Below, piece after piece: positions 56,688-64,000 of a stretch of DNA of 64,000 bases (positions are counted from its first letter, which is position 1; each line of letters begins with the position of its first letter). The stretch lies in contig NZ_LGDE01000226.1 in the NCBI RefSeq assembly GCF_001279725.1, forward strand, positions 1-64,000. The letters are read 5' to 3'. The DNA comes from Streptomyces sp. WM4235 (GTDB taxonomy: Bacteria; Actinomycetota; Actinomycetes; Streptomycetales; Streptomycetaceae). The notes below the pieces were generated by a model, which saw only the letters and a program-made list of their open reading frames with translations, was not told the DNA's origin and did no database searches. The position numbers and the translations under genes were made by a program.

Positions 56688-56861
56688 CTACTTCTCGAAG
56701 GGCCCGTCGAGCGTGTCACCGGGTCTGGCGGCCTGGTCCCGTACCGCCGACGGCATCGGGTCCCCCGGCGCCGCCTTCACCTCGTCCCTCGCTTCCCGGG
56801 CCTTCGCGGCCCTGCGTTCGAGTTCTCTCGCCTTGACCTGGAACTGCTCCCTGATAGACAT
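56688..56861 (-). CDS. 57-residue charged helical protein
   Basis: A small frame, MSIREQFQVKARELERRAAKAREARDEVKAA..., ends with DTLDGPFEK. The first 32 residues are a strongly amphipathic charged helix. The remainder is Pro/Asp-rich and unstructured. Codon third positions are G/C-biased, which supports coding, but the ribosome binding site is poor. Similar short helical proteins occur across Streptomyces; function is unknown. It is convergent with tricorn and separated from the SDR operon by 116 bp. Confidence 0.5.
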   Translation of the reverse strand: MSIREQFQVKARELERRAAKAREARDEVKAAPGDPMPSAVRDQAARPGDTLDGPFEK

Positions 56862-56977
56862 GCGCCCAGACTTCCACGCGCCCGTTAAGTGCGCATTTCG
56901 GACACTTAACGGTCGAGGTTCGGTCCGGATTCGGTCGAGGTCCGGCCGTATCGGCCCCTTCGTGACCATCGGCATGA

Positions 56978-57862
56978 TCAGCGGGACGCGCTGCGCCCCT
57001 GCTCGTCCGCGGCCCCGCCGGCCCCGACGAGCCCCTTGGAGACGCCGCCGAGCCTCGGTTCGAAACGCGCCATCTCGCGCTGCCCGACGGTCGCGATGAT
57101 CCCCGGCAGGTAGCCGCGCATGCCCTGCATGCCCCGCAGCCACCACTGCGCGTACACGTGCGGCGAACGCCGCTCGATGCCGGCCACGATCCGGTCGACG
57201 GCCGGCCCCAGCGGGTACGTGCGGTTCGAGGGCCACGGCAGCCGTTGCCGGAGCTCCCGCATGACCTCGTCCTGGTCGGCGCCGCGCACCATGTCGGTGT
57301 CGGTCCAGGAGAGGTAGCCGACGCCGACCTTGACGCCCTTGTACCCGACCTCGGCGCGCAGGCAGTGCGCGAAGGCCTCGACACCGGACTTGGAGGCGCA
57401 GTACGCCGTCATCATCGGCGCCGGGGTGATCGCGGCGAGCGAGGCGATCTGGAGGAAGTAGCCGCGGCTCTCCATCAGCACGGGCAGGAAGGCCCGGGCG
57501 GTGACGGCCCCGCCGATCAGGTTGACCTCGATCACCCGGCGCCACGCGTCGGGGTCGGAGTCGACGAACGGCCCGCCGGCGGCGACGCCCGCGTTGGCGA
57601 CGACGATGTCCACCTTGCCGAAACGCTGCTTGACCTCCTGCGCGACCCGGGCCATCGCCTCGTGGTCGGTGACGTCGGCGTGCCAGTGGTCGCTCTCGGT
57701 GTGGAGCCGCTCGGAGACCTCCTTGAGGGCCTCCGGCTCCAGACCCACCAGGGCCACCTTCGCCCCGCGCGCGGACAGCTTGCGGGCGAGGAGTTCACCG
57801 ACCCCGCGGGCGGCGCCGGTGACGACGGCGACCTGGCCTTCCAGACTCCTGCGAGCGCTCAC
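56978..57862 (-). CDS. short-chain dehydrogenase/reductase
   Basis: 294 residues from GTG 57862 (AAGGAG upstream), overlapping the hydrolase stop by 4 bp. It is a classical SDR with cofactor motif VVTGAARGVGELLARKL, NAG in VVANAGVAAGG, catalytic S (QIASLAAITPAPM) and YCASK. The C-terminal half is extended (about 200-294, WWLRGMQGMRGYLPGIIATVG), as in SDRs encoded next to flavin monooxygenases. The cofactor motif with no basic residue after the second strand does not decide NAD or NADP. Third gene of the monooxygenase-hydrolase-SDR operon. Confidence 0.92.
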   Translation of the reverse strand: MSARRSLEGQVAVVTGAARGVGELLARKLSARGAKVALVGLEPEALKEVSERLHTESDHWHADVTDHEAMARVAQEVKQRFGKVDIVVANAGVAAGGPFVDSDPDAWRRVIEVNLIGGAVTARAFLPVLMESRGYFLQIASLAAITPAPMMTAYCASKSGVEAFAHCLRAEVGYKGVKVGVGYLSWTDTDMVRGADQDEVMRELRQRLPWPSNRTYPLGPAVDRIVAGIERRSPHVYAQWWLRGMQGMRGYLPGIIATVGQREMARFEPRLGGVSKGLVGAGGAADEQGRSASR

Positions 57863-58815
57863 GGCGTCTTCTCCTTCGGGAATGTGTCGTGGTCGTGCCG
57901 GTCGCCGGCGCTTCCCGCGTACAGGGCGGTCAGCTCGCGCACGGCACGGGTGACGGCCTCGGGGGCCTCGATCGGGGTCATGTGTCCCATGCCGGTCAGC
58001 TCGGTGAGCCCGCGGCAGTCGGGCAGCGCGGCGGCCAGGCGGCGGGCGTGAGCGATGGGCGTCAGGCGGTCGCCGGTACCGGCGAGGACGGCGGTGGGCA
58101 CGGTCAGCCGGGCCAGATTCCCGCCCAGGTCCAGGTCGGCCAGGACCTGGGACCAGGCGTACCGGACGGCCGCGGGGCAGCCGTGCACGATGCGGGCGAC
58201 GGCCTCGACCCGGTCGGGCGCGGTACCGGGCCCCATCGTGGCGTACTTGAGCACCTTGCTCGCGACGGGCGTGACCGGCCCGAGCGGGGCGCGGGAGCCG
58301 AGCACCGCCCTGGTGATCCTGGTCCGCACGCGTCCGGCGCGCACCGGCAGCACCAGCGCCTCGGCGACCAGCCCCCCGCTGCCGGTGCTGCACAGCAGGG
58401 TGGCCGCGACGTGTTCGGTGAACTCGGGCCGCCCGGCGGCGGCCATGACCGTCATGCCGCCCATCGAGTGCCCGGCGACGACGGCCCGTTCACCGGGCGC
58501 GAGGGTGGCCTTGAGCACGGCCACCAGGTCGTCGGCGAGGGCGGTCGTGCTGTGCCGGAGCCCGACGGGGCTGCGGCCGTGGCCGCGCTGGTCGTAGGCG
58601 ATGACCCGGTGGTCGCGGGCCAGGTCCCGTGTCTGGGCGGCCCAGAAGGCGGTGGAGCAGGTCCAGCCGTGGGCCAGCACCACCGCCGGGGCGCCCGCCT
58701 CGCCGTGTACCTCCACGTGCAGCCGGGCCCCGTCGGCGGAGACGGCGGTGAGTTCCCGGCCGGCGACCGGGGGCGCGTAGGGCCCGGACGTGACGTGGGC
58801 GGGGCGCCGGCTCAC
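57859..58815 (-). CDS. alpha/beta-fold hydrolase
   Basis: 318 residues. Oxyanion segment LAHGWTCSTAFWAAQ, nucleophile elbow VVAGHSMGGMT, acid in LAGTGDRLTPIAHAR and histidine in LTGMGHMTPIEAP are all present. With a Baeyer-Villiger-type monooxygenase before it and an SDR after it, overlapping both by 4 bp, it would fit ester or lactone hydrolysis in a ketone/alcohol degradation path (SDR makes ketone, monooxygenase makes ester, hydrolase cleaves it). The pathway is inferred from gene order. Confidence 0.92.
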   Translation of the reverse strand: MSRRPAHVTSGPYAPPVAGRELTAVSADGARLHVEVHGEAGAPAVVLAHGWTCSTAFWAAQTRDLARDHRVIAYDQRGHGRSPVGLRHSTTALADDLVAVLKATLAPGERAVVAGHSMGGMTVMAAAGRPEFTEHVAATLLCSTGSGGLVAEALVLPVRAGRVRTRITRAVLGSRAPLGPVTPVASKVLKYATMGPGTAPDRVEAVARIVHGCPAAVRYAWSQVLADLDLGGNLARLTVPTAVLAGTGDRLTPIAHARRLAAALPDCRGLTELTGMGHMTPIEAPEAVTRAVRELTALYAGSAGDRHDHDTFPKEKTP

Positions 58816-60491
58816 GCGGCGCTCCCGTCGGCCGTGACGGCCGCCGCCGGGGCGCCCTCGGGCACGGCGGCCCCGGGCGCGCCCACCTCGGCCTCACCGG
58901 CGCGGGAGGCCGGGGCGGACGGGGCGATCGGGGCGGAGGGGGCGATCGGGGCGCTCCCCGACACCGACCCCGCGGCGACCCGCTCGGCTCGCGGTATCCC
59001 GCCCTTGCGGACGACCTCGTACTCGGCGAGGTCGACGGTGCGGGTCTCGCGGCGGAACGCGCCGGTGGTGCCCGGCCAGACCGTCGTGTTGAGCCCGTTG
59101 GCGTCCAGGTACCAGCTGGTGCAGCCGCCGGTGTTCCAGACGGTGCGTTCCATCCGCGACTGCACCTGCCGGTTCCACGCGTTCACCGCGGAGGGCCTGG
59201 CCGCCAGCGCGGTCCGGCCTCCCAGGGTGTCCAACTGCCGCAGGTAGTCGGCCATGTAGTTCAGCGCCGACTCGATCATGAGGATCATCGAGCTGTTCCC
59301 GAGACCGGTGTTCGGTCCGATGATCGTCATCCAGTTGGGGAAGCCGGCGGCCGTCGCGCCGCGGAGCGACTTCATGCCGTCCTTCCACGCGTCCGCGAGG
59401 GTCTGGCCGTCGGCGCCGACCACCCGGTCGGCGATCGGCATGTCCGTCACGTGGAACCCGGTGCCGAAGACGATCGCGTCCACCTCGGTCTCGGTCCCGT
59501 CGGCGGCGACCAGAACCGAGCCCCGGATCTCCTTGAGCCCGGAGGCGACCAGATCGACATTGGGCCGAGCCAGCGCCGGGTAGTACTCGCTGGACAGCAG
59601 GATGCGCTTGCAGCCGATGCGGTACGAGGGCGTCAGCTTGGCCCGCAGGCCCGGGTCCTTGATCGAACGCGCCATGTTGGCCTTGGCCAGGGACTCGACC
59701 AGGCCGAGCTGGTTCGGCCGCTTGGTGAAGGCGCTGACCTGAAGTTCGCGGATCCCCCACAGCAGCCCGCGCCGGGCGGCCTGGGTGAAGGGCAGCTGCC
59801 GGTGCAGCCGGCGCTCGAAGGCGGAGACAGCCCGGTCGGTGCGCGGCATCACCCACGGCGGGGTGCGCTGGAAGAGCGTGAGGCGGTCCACGTCGGGGGC
59901 GATGGCCGGCACGATCTGGATGGCCGAGGCGCCGGTGCCGATCATGGCGACGCGCTTGCCGCGCAGGTCGTAGTCGTGGTCCCAGCGGGCCGAGTGGAAG
60001 ACCTTGCCGGGGAACTCGGCGAGCCCGGGGATCTCGGGCATCTTCGGGTCCGACAGCGGCCCGGTCGCGGAGACCACCACGTCGGCGGTGAGGTTCCCGG
60101 TCGAGGTCTCGATCTCCCACCTCAGCTCGTCGGCGTCCCAGCGCATCAGCCGGACCTCGGAGTTCAGCCGGATGTGCGGCCGCAGCCCGAAGGTGTCGGC
60201 GACCTGCTCCAGGTAGGCCCGGATGTGCGGCTGGCCCGAGAAGGTCCGGGGCCAGTCGGGGTTGGGCGCGAAGGAGAAGGAGTAGAGGTGCGAGGGCACG
60301 TCGCAGGCGCACCCCGGATAGTTGTTGTCGCGCCAGGTGCCGCCCACGGAATCGGCGCGCTCCAGCACGACGAAGTCCGTGATCCCCTCGCGGCGCAGTC
60401 GTACGGCGGCACCGAGCCCGCCGAACCCGGACCCGATCACCGCCACCCTCACGTGCTCGCGCCCGTCCACGCCGTCACCCATGCCACCCAT
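58812..60491 (-). CDS. flavin-containing monooxygenase, Baeyer-Villiger type
   Basis: 559 residues from ATG 60491 (GGAGG 8 bp upstream). The FAD-binding motif VAVIGSGFGGLGAAVRL is near the N-terminus, the NADPH-binding motif is MIGTGASAIQIVP, and between them sits the Baeyer-Villiger fingerprint FPGKVFHSARWDHD (FxGxxxHxxxW). The C-terminal 55 residues are Ala/Pro/Gly-rich with an APIAPSAPIAPSAP repeat and probably disordered. It is first of a three-gene coupled operon and divergent from a MerR regulator, with a dyad between. Confidence 0.93.
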   Translation of the reverse strand: MGGMGDGVDGREHVRVAVIGSGFGGLGAAVRLRREGITDFVVLERADSVGGTWRDNNYPGCACDVPSHLYSFSFAPNPDWPRTFSGQPHIRAYLEQVADTFGLRPHIRLNSEVRLMRWDADELRWEIETSTGNLTADVVVSATGPLSDPKMPEIPGLAEFPGKVFHSARWDHDYDLRGKRVAMIGTGASAIQIVPAIAPDVDRLTLFQRTPPWVMPRTDRAVSAFERRLHRQLPFTQAARRGLLWGIRELQVSAFTKRPNQLGLVESLAKANMARSIKDPGLRAKLTPSYRIGCKRILLSSEYYPALARPNVDLVASGLKEIRGSVLVAADGTETEVDAIVFGTGFHVTDMPIADRVVGADGQTLADAWKDGMKSLRGATAAGFPNWMTIIGPNTGLGNSSMILMIESALNYMADYLRQLDTLGGRTALAARPSAVNAWNRQVQSRMERTVWNTGGCTSWYLDANGLNTTVWPGTTGAFRRETRTVDLAEYEVVRKGGIPRAERVAAGSVSGSAPIAPSAPIAPSAPASRAGEAEVGAPGAAVPEGAPAAAVTADGSAA

Positions 60492-60551
60492 GCCCGCCGC
60501 CTCCGCTTCCGCAGTCCCAGCCCAGCCCAGTCACAACCACCAGTGCAACAC

Positions 60552-60569
60552 TGCCAGCAATCACTGGCA
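60552..60569. promoter_or_regulatory. dyad TGCCAG-6-CTGGCA between monooxygenase and MerR genes
   Basis: TGCCAGCAATCACTGGCA is a perfect 6-6-6 inverted repeat in the 201-bp divergent region. A flanking CCAGTGCAACAC (60538-60551) partly repeats it. MerR proteins bind such dyads in promoter spacers; assignment to the adjacent MerR is inference. Confidence 0.7.
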
Positions 60570-60692
60570 CAATCGGGAGAGTAGAGCAGCCCCGTACTCA
60601 TGGGTAGGGGTCGCGCCCGGAAAGTTACCGCGGGTACGACCCGGGCGCCCCGAGCCCGGCCCGATCGACAGGACACCGCCTAGGCTGCGCAC

Positions 60693-61415
60693 GTGGCCGA
60701 CAACGAGACGGAAGCAAGGACGACGACCGTGCCGAGAACCGTGCGCGAATACCGTACGGAGGAGCTGGCCGAGGCGGCCGGCATCCCGGTGCGCACCCTG
60801 CGCTTCTACCGCGAACGCAAGCTGCTGCCGCCACCGCGCCGCGAGGGCCGGATCGCCTGGTACGACGACCACCACCTGGCCCGCCTGCGCACCATCGCCG
60901 GCCTACTGGAACGCGGCCACACCCTCGGCGGCATCGCGGAGCTGACGGCCGCCTTCGAGAACGGGCGCGACGTCGGCCAACTCGGGGAACTGCTCGGCAT
61001 CGGCTGGTCGGAGGAGACCCCGGTGCGCATGTCGCCCGAGGCCCTGGCCGACTACTTCGAGGGCGAGGTCACCCCGGAGAACCTGGCGGCCTCGCTGGAC
61101 CTCGGCTACCTCGCCATCGACGGCGACGCCATCGTGCACGTCAGTCGCCGCCTGTTGGACGTCTCCTCGGCGCTGGTCCGCGAGGGTGTCCCGCTCGCGG
61201 CGGTGCTGGAGACGGGCCGCCGGGTCCGCGAGCACGCGGACGCCATGGCGGCCCTGTTCACCGAGCTCATATCCACGCACATCACGGACGACGCCGTCCC
61301 GCGCCTGCGCCCGCTGGCCAAGAGCGTGGTGGAGGCCGAGCTGACGATGGCCATGGACCGGCTGCACCAGCAGCGGGAGCAGCCGGAGCAGCGCCCTCAG
61401 ACGCCGAGTTCGTAG
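60693..61415 (+). CDS. MerR-family regulator
   Basis: 240 residues from GTG 60693. The winged HTH is at residues 18-85 (YRTEELAEAAGIPVRTLRFYRERKLLPPPRREGRIAWYDDHHLARL) with the usual antiparallel coil after it. The long C-terminal domain (about 100-230) is helical with no metal-binding cysteines, so it is an organic-ligand MerR. It is divergent from the monooxygenase operon and probably controls it. Its final 19 bp overlap the end of convergent xth. Confidence 0.92.
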   Translation: MADNETEARTTTVPRTVREYRTEELAEAAGIPVRTLRFYRERKLLPPPRREGRIAWYDDHHLARLRTIAGLLERGHTLGGIAELTAAFENGRDVGQLGELLGIGWSEETPVRMSPEALADYFEGEVTPENLAASLDLGYLAIDGDAIVHVSRRLLDVSSALVREGVPLAAVLETGRRVREHADAMAALFTELISTHITDDAVPRLRPLAKSVVEAELTMAMDRLHQQREQPEQRPQTPSS

Positions 61416-62200
61416 ACGACGGTCACCGGCGCGTGGTCGGACCAGCGCTCGGGGTGGGTCTCCGCACGCTCCACGAAGGCCTTCACGGCCTTGCCGGCCA
61501 GTCCCGGGGTGGCGACCTGGAGGTCGATCCGCCAGCCGGCGTCGTTGTCGAAGGCCCGGCCCCGGTAGGACCACCACGAGTACGGACCCTCGGCGTCCGG
61601 GTGCAGCGCGCGCACGACGTCCACGTACCCGGCCTGCTCGTACACCTTCCCGAGCCACTCGCGTTCCTCGGGCAGGAAGCCCGCGTTCTTGCGGTTCGTC
61701 TTCCAGTTCTTGAGGTCGGCTTCCCGGTGGCAGATGTTCCAGTCGCCGCAGACGACGACCTCGCGCCCGTCGGCGGCGGCCCGCTCCTTGAGTCGGGCGA
61801 GGTGATCGAGGAACTCGGCCATGAAGCGGTACTTCTCGTCCTGCTTCTCGGTTCCCGCCTCGCCGGACGGCAGGTACAGGCTCGCCACGGTCACCCCGGG
61901 GAGGTCGATCTCCAGGTAGCGGCCGGCGGCGTCGAACTCGTCGCTCCCGAAGCCGACCCGCACCGCCTCGGGCGCCCTGCGCGTGTACACCGCGACCCCG
62001 GCCCGCCCCTTGGCCGCCGCCGGCGCGAAGGCGGTGTGCCAGCCCTCGGGCTCCCGGGCCTCGACCGGAATCTGCCCTTCCTCGGCCCGCACCTCCTGGA
62101 GGCACACGACGTCGGCGTCGGATCCCGCCAGCCATTCCACGAAGCCCTTCTTCGCGGCGGCCCGGATCCCATTCACATTCACGGAGGTCACGGTGAGCAT
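61397..62200 (-). CDS. xth: exodeoxyribonuclease III
   Basis: 267 residues. AP endonuclease/exonuclease of base-excision repair. Catalytic motifs are VNVNGIRAA, CLQEVRAEEG, GDWNICHREADLKNW and the terminal WSDHAPVTVVYEL, all intact. It is similar to ExoA/ExoIII. It overlaps the MerR gene by 19 bp tail to tail and is divergent from the GNAT gene (38-bp gap), leaving little promoter space. Confidence 0.96.
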   Translation of the reverse strand: MLTVTSVNVNGIRAAAKKGFVEWLAGSDADVVCLQEVRAEEGQIPVEAREPEGWHTAFAPAAAKGRAGVAVYTRRAPEAVRVGFGSDEFDAAGRYLEIDLPGVTVASLYLPSGEAGTEKQDEKYRFMAEFLDHLARLKERAAADGREVVVCGDWNICHREADLKNWKTNRKNAGFLPEEREWLGKVYEQAGYVDVVRALHPDAEGPYSWWSYRGRAFDNDAGWRIDLQVATPGLAGKAVKAFVERAETHPERWSDHAPVTVVYELGV

Positions 62201-62238
62201 CCCAGCACCTTAGCGGGACCGTTCCGTACGATGTTCGG

Positions 62239-62733
62239 ATGTCTCATGGGATAACCCTGCGCACCGTCGCCTACGACCACCCCGACGCGGCGAAACTCGA
62301 CGCCCAGGTACAGATCGAATACCAGGAGCGCTACCAGGGGGAGGGCGACGCCACCTTCCTCGACCCGGCGATGTTCGTCCCGCCGAACGGCCTCTACCTC
62401 CTCGCCTACGACGCCTCGGACAGCCCGGTGGCCAGCGGCGCCTGGCGCCGCCAGGACCACGGCGAGGAGGGCTACTCGGACGGTGACGCCGAGATCAAGC
62501 GGATGTACGTGGTCCCCGGGGCCCGCGGCCTCGGTCTGGCCCGGCGCATCCTGGCCGTGCTGGAGGACGACGCCCGGGCGGCGGGTCGCAGCCGCATGGT
62601 CCTCGAAACGGGCGACCAACAGCCGGAGGCCATCGCCCTCTACGGCTCGTCGGGCTACACCCTGTCGGAGAAGTTCGGCCACTACCGCTTCCACGACTCC
62701 AGCCGCTGCATGACGAAGCCGCTGCGCCCCTGA
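62239..62733 (+). CDS. GNAT-family N-acetyltransferase
   Basis: 164 residues. The acetyl-CoA-binding segment is IKRMYVVPGARGLGLARRILAVLEDDARAAG (R/Q-x2-G-x-G/A form), followed by MVLETGDQQPEAIALYGSSGYT, typical of GNAT motif B. The substrate is unknown. The ATG at 62239 has no clear ribosome binding site and lies close to the xth start, so it may be leaderless or have a short leader. Confidence 0.9.
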   Translation: MSHGITLRTVAYDHPDAAKLDAQVQIEYQERYQGEGDATFLDPAMFVPPNGLYLLAYDASDSPVASGAWRRQDHGEEGYSDGDAEIKRMYVVPGARGLGLARRILAVLEDDARAAGRSRMVLETGDQQPEAIALYGSSGYTLSEKFGHYRFHDSSRCMTKPLRP

Positions 62734-62741
62734 CAGAAGAA

Positions 62742-63186
62742 AGATCCCGCCCGATCTTCCGACCGGACGGGATCTCTTGCCCGTGGGTCGTTCACGAGCG
62801 CCGCTGACCAGGCACTCGAGCGGCGAACGAAGAATCAATGACGCGATGGACCAGATGGAGCAAGCGCAGCGCAACGGCGAGAACGTCCCGCAGGTCAGGA
62901 ACCGGAAGTGACGCGGGGGCAGTGGGGCTGCGTGGTCGCCCCCGTGGCCGGTCTGGCCACGGGTGTGCTCGGGTCGGTACTGCCGGCAGCCGCCTGGCGG
63001 GCGTGCGACGTTGGTGTGAACGGCGCGGCCAACGGGTTCGCATTGACCCCGGAAACGACGGAGATCCCGCCCGATCTTGCGATCGGACGGGATCTCGTCA
63101 ACGTCCCTGAGAGCTACTCAAGAACTGTCGTTTGTGGGCTGTTCACGAGTACCCCTGACCAGGCACTCCGGAGGCGAATAAAGATC
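62742..63186. repeat. diverged direct duplication flanking a gene remnant
   Basis: Two blocks recur in the same order. Block A is a hairpin element starting AGATCCCGCCCGATCTT (62742-62775 and 63062-63095). Block B contains GTTCACGAG and CTGACCAGGCACTC (62790-62832 and 63141-63186). The period is about 320-350 bp and the copies differ at several positions. Each block A is terminator-like (AGATCCCG...CGGGATCT). This 535-bp stretch has no intact gene. Confidence 0.75.
62846..62911 (+). pseudogene. C-terminal remnant of a former coding region
   Basis: An in-frame tail, MDQMEQAQRNGENVPQVRN plus two residues, ends at a TGA that overlaps a GTG (GTGA), the usual Streptomyces coupling. After the GTG (62908) a frame, VTRGQWGCVVAPVAGLATG..., reads as a hydrophobic N-terminus but runs into the second repeat copy. 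Both look like pieces of a decayed two-gene unit inside the duplication. Confidence 0.4.
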
Positions 63187-63268
63187 GCTTCCCAGACTGA
63201 CGAAGATCGTTTCCCGCCCCAGCGACAGGTGTCCTCCGCTGTCAGAGGCAGAGGCGAGGATGTGCGGC

Positions 63269-63874
63269 ATGACGAAGACCGGAGCGGACTACGCGTGGTT
63301 CGAAGACGACTTTCCAGACATCGCCGAGGCATACTGCTTCACCTTGGTGCGGGACCTCTCGCCTGCTGAGCTAGTGTCCCGGCTTGCGGGACGACCGGAA
63401 GCGCCCCTGCAGGGCATCGCCGCAGTCGTCGACGCCGCCTTCGCCCAGTACGACCTGGAGGATGGCGACCGTCAGATGGTCGCCATGACGACTGTGGGCG
63501 CCTGGACGCTGATGATCGAACCCAACGGGTACATCGGAGTCACCGAAGATCGAGCCTTGCCGGCCTCGGCCGGGGCGAGCTGGGTCTCTCACTTCGTCAA
63601 CATCAATGTCGTCGGCACGTTCCTCTGGGCGGAGGACCAGGTCCTGCGACTCTGCTTCGACCCCATGTTCCCGGAGGATCGGTGGGGCACCGCACCGGAC
63701 GAGCTGCTGGACGTCATGGTGCGGATCGGCTTCCACCTCGAGGACGAGACTCCGGAAACGGATCTGCCCTCACCAGCGGCCTTCCCTCTGGCAGAGCACC
63801 TGACCGGCGTGGCCATCAGTCCGGCGCTGCTCCAGGACACGACCTTCACCTGCGCCACTGTCCAGGTCCGATGA
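63269..63874 (+). CDS. DUF6461-like protein
   Basis: 201 residues from ATG 63269 (GAGG 9 bp upstream); ATG 63260 abuts the purines and is less likely. The sequence ADYAWFEDDFPDIAEAYCFTLVR, TVGAWTLMIEPNGYIGVTED, SHFVNINVVGTFLWAED and RLCFDPMFPEDRWG matches what I recall of DUF6461, a family abundant in actinobacteria and often beside other small unknown or immunity-like genes. No enzymatic motif or membrane segment. Function is unknown. It follows the decayed duplication, suggesting an accessory locus continuing off the right edge. Confidence 0.75.
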   Translation: MTKTGADYAWFEDDFPDIAEAYCFTLVRDLSPAELVSRLAGRPEAPLQGIAAVVDAAFAQYDLEDGDRQMVAMTTVGAWTLMIEPNGYIGVTEDRALPASAGASWVSHFVNINVVGTFLWAEDQVLRLCFDPMFPEDRWGTAPDELLDVMVRIGFHLEDETPETDLPSPAAFPLAEHLTGVAISPALLQDTTFTCATVQVR

Positions 63875-63932
63875 CATCGCGCGACCACCCTCCCCGGGTC
63901 TGCCCTGTGAATGCGGTGTGGATGATGGCGCG

Positions 63933-64000
63933 GTGACGAACATCAGTGACGCCCACGTGAAGGTCCACTTCCGGATGGACGTAGATGAGGATGGCTGGCC
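63933..64000 (+). CDS. partial gene, DUF4265-like N-terminus
   Basis: From GTG 63933 the frame stays open to the window end: VTNISDAHVKVHFRMDVDE then DGW. The HVKVHFRM...DEDGW pattern resembles the start of DUF4265 proteins, small unknown proteins common in Streptomyces accessory loci. It is incomplete, so the call is tentative. It lies 58 bp after the DUF6461-like gene on the same strand. Confidence 0.5.
   Translation, partial: MTNISDAHVKVHFRMDVDEDGW

Noticed and set aside
62908-63369. 153-codon plus-strand frame as a full gene
   Set aside because: It runs through the second repeat copy and overlaps the better-supported DUF6461-like gene by about 100 bp; only its first part looks like a relic.

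Overview
This is a window of Streptomyces chromosome. The evidence is very high GC, GTG/TTG starts with GGAGG-type ribosome binding sites, 4-bp GTGA gene overlaps, and genus-typical genes: an SsgA-like sporulation protein, a Nur-type nickel operator, a TamR/Tam pair, a tricorn protease, RpfB and a protein O-mannosyltransferase. Most of the window is core chromosome. The exception is an A/T-richer patch at about 39.1-43.4 kb.

Layout. 0.1-6.1 kb: a DivIVA/FilP-like coiled-coil protein, then a compact cluster built from polymorphic-toxin and immunity modules: Imm35-linker-deaminase-SUKH-4, WHH-nuclease-SUKH-1, YwqJ deaminase, and SUKH-3. 6.2-14.7 kb: an orphan histidine kinase, tRNA-Gln, glmU-prs-rplY-pth (cell-wall precursor, PRPP, L25, peptidyl-tRNA hydrolase), and ppc. 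15-23.7 kb: acyl desaturase with a coupled TetR regulator behind a multi-dyad operator, a secreted FG-GAP protein, the Tam/TamR trans-aconitate module with its palindrome, a canonical and a phospho-site-less LuxR regulator, and galE. 23.8-38.8 kb: two tandem membrane-anchored beta-propeller paralogues, an ABC-F ATPase, an acyltransferase-3 protein, the coupled rpfB-ksgA-ispE operon, tatD, a small zinc-ribbon protein, rsmI, and divergent pmt.

39.1-43.4 kb is an accessory patch: a lipoprotein; a 675-residue solitary nuclease with a FokI-like PD-D/ExK domain after two copies of a winged-helix-like module; a small unknown gene; a degenerate 3' tRNA-Ser fragment that looks like an integration scar; and a one-spacer type I-E CRISPR relic without cas genes.

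43.5-64 kb returns to core: a class B PBP, a serine hydrolase, the nickel ECF transporter (NikMN-NikQ-NikO) behind a Nur-like box, ssgE, a TetR-MMPL exporter pair with twin operators, tricorn protease, a coupled flavin-monooxygenase/hydrolase/SDR operon facing a MerR gene, xth, a GNAT, a decayed duplicated segment, and a DUF6461-like gene. The window ends inside a DUF4265-like gene.

The strongest candidates for undescribed biology are the solitary FokI-like nuclease in its scarred island and the apparently domesticated deaminase/nuclease/SUKH cluster at the left end.
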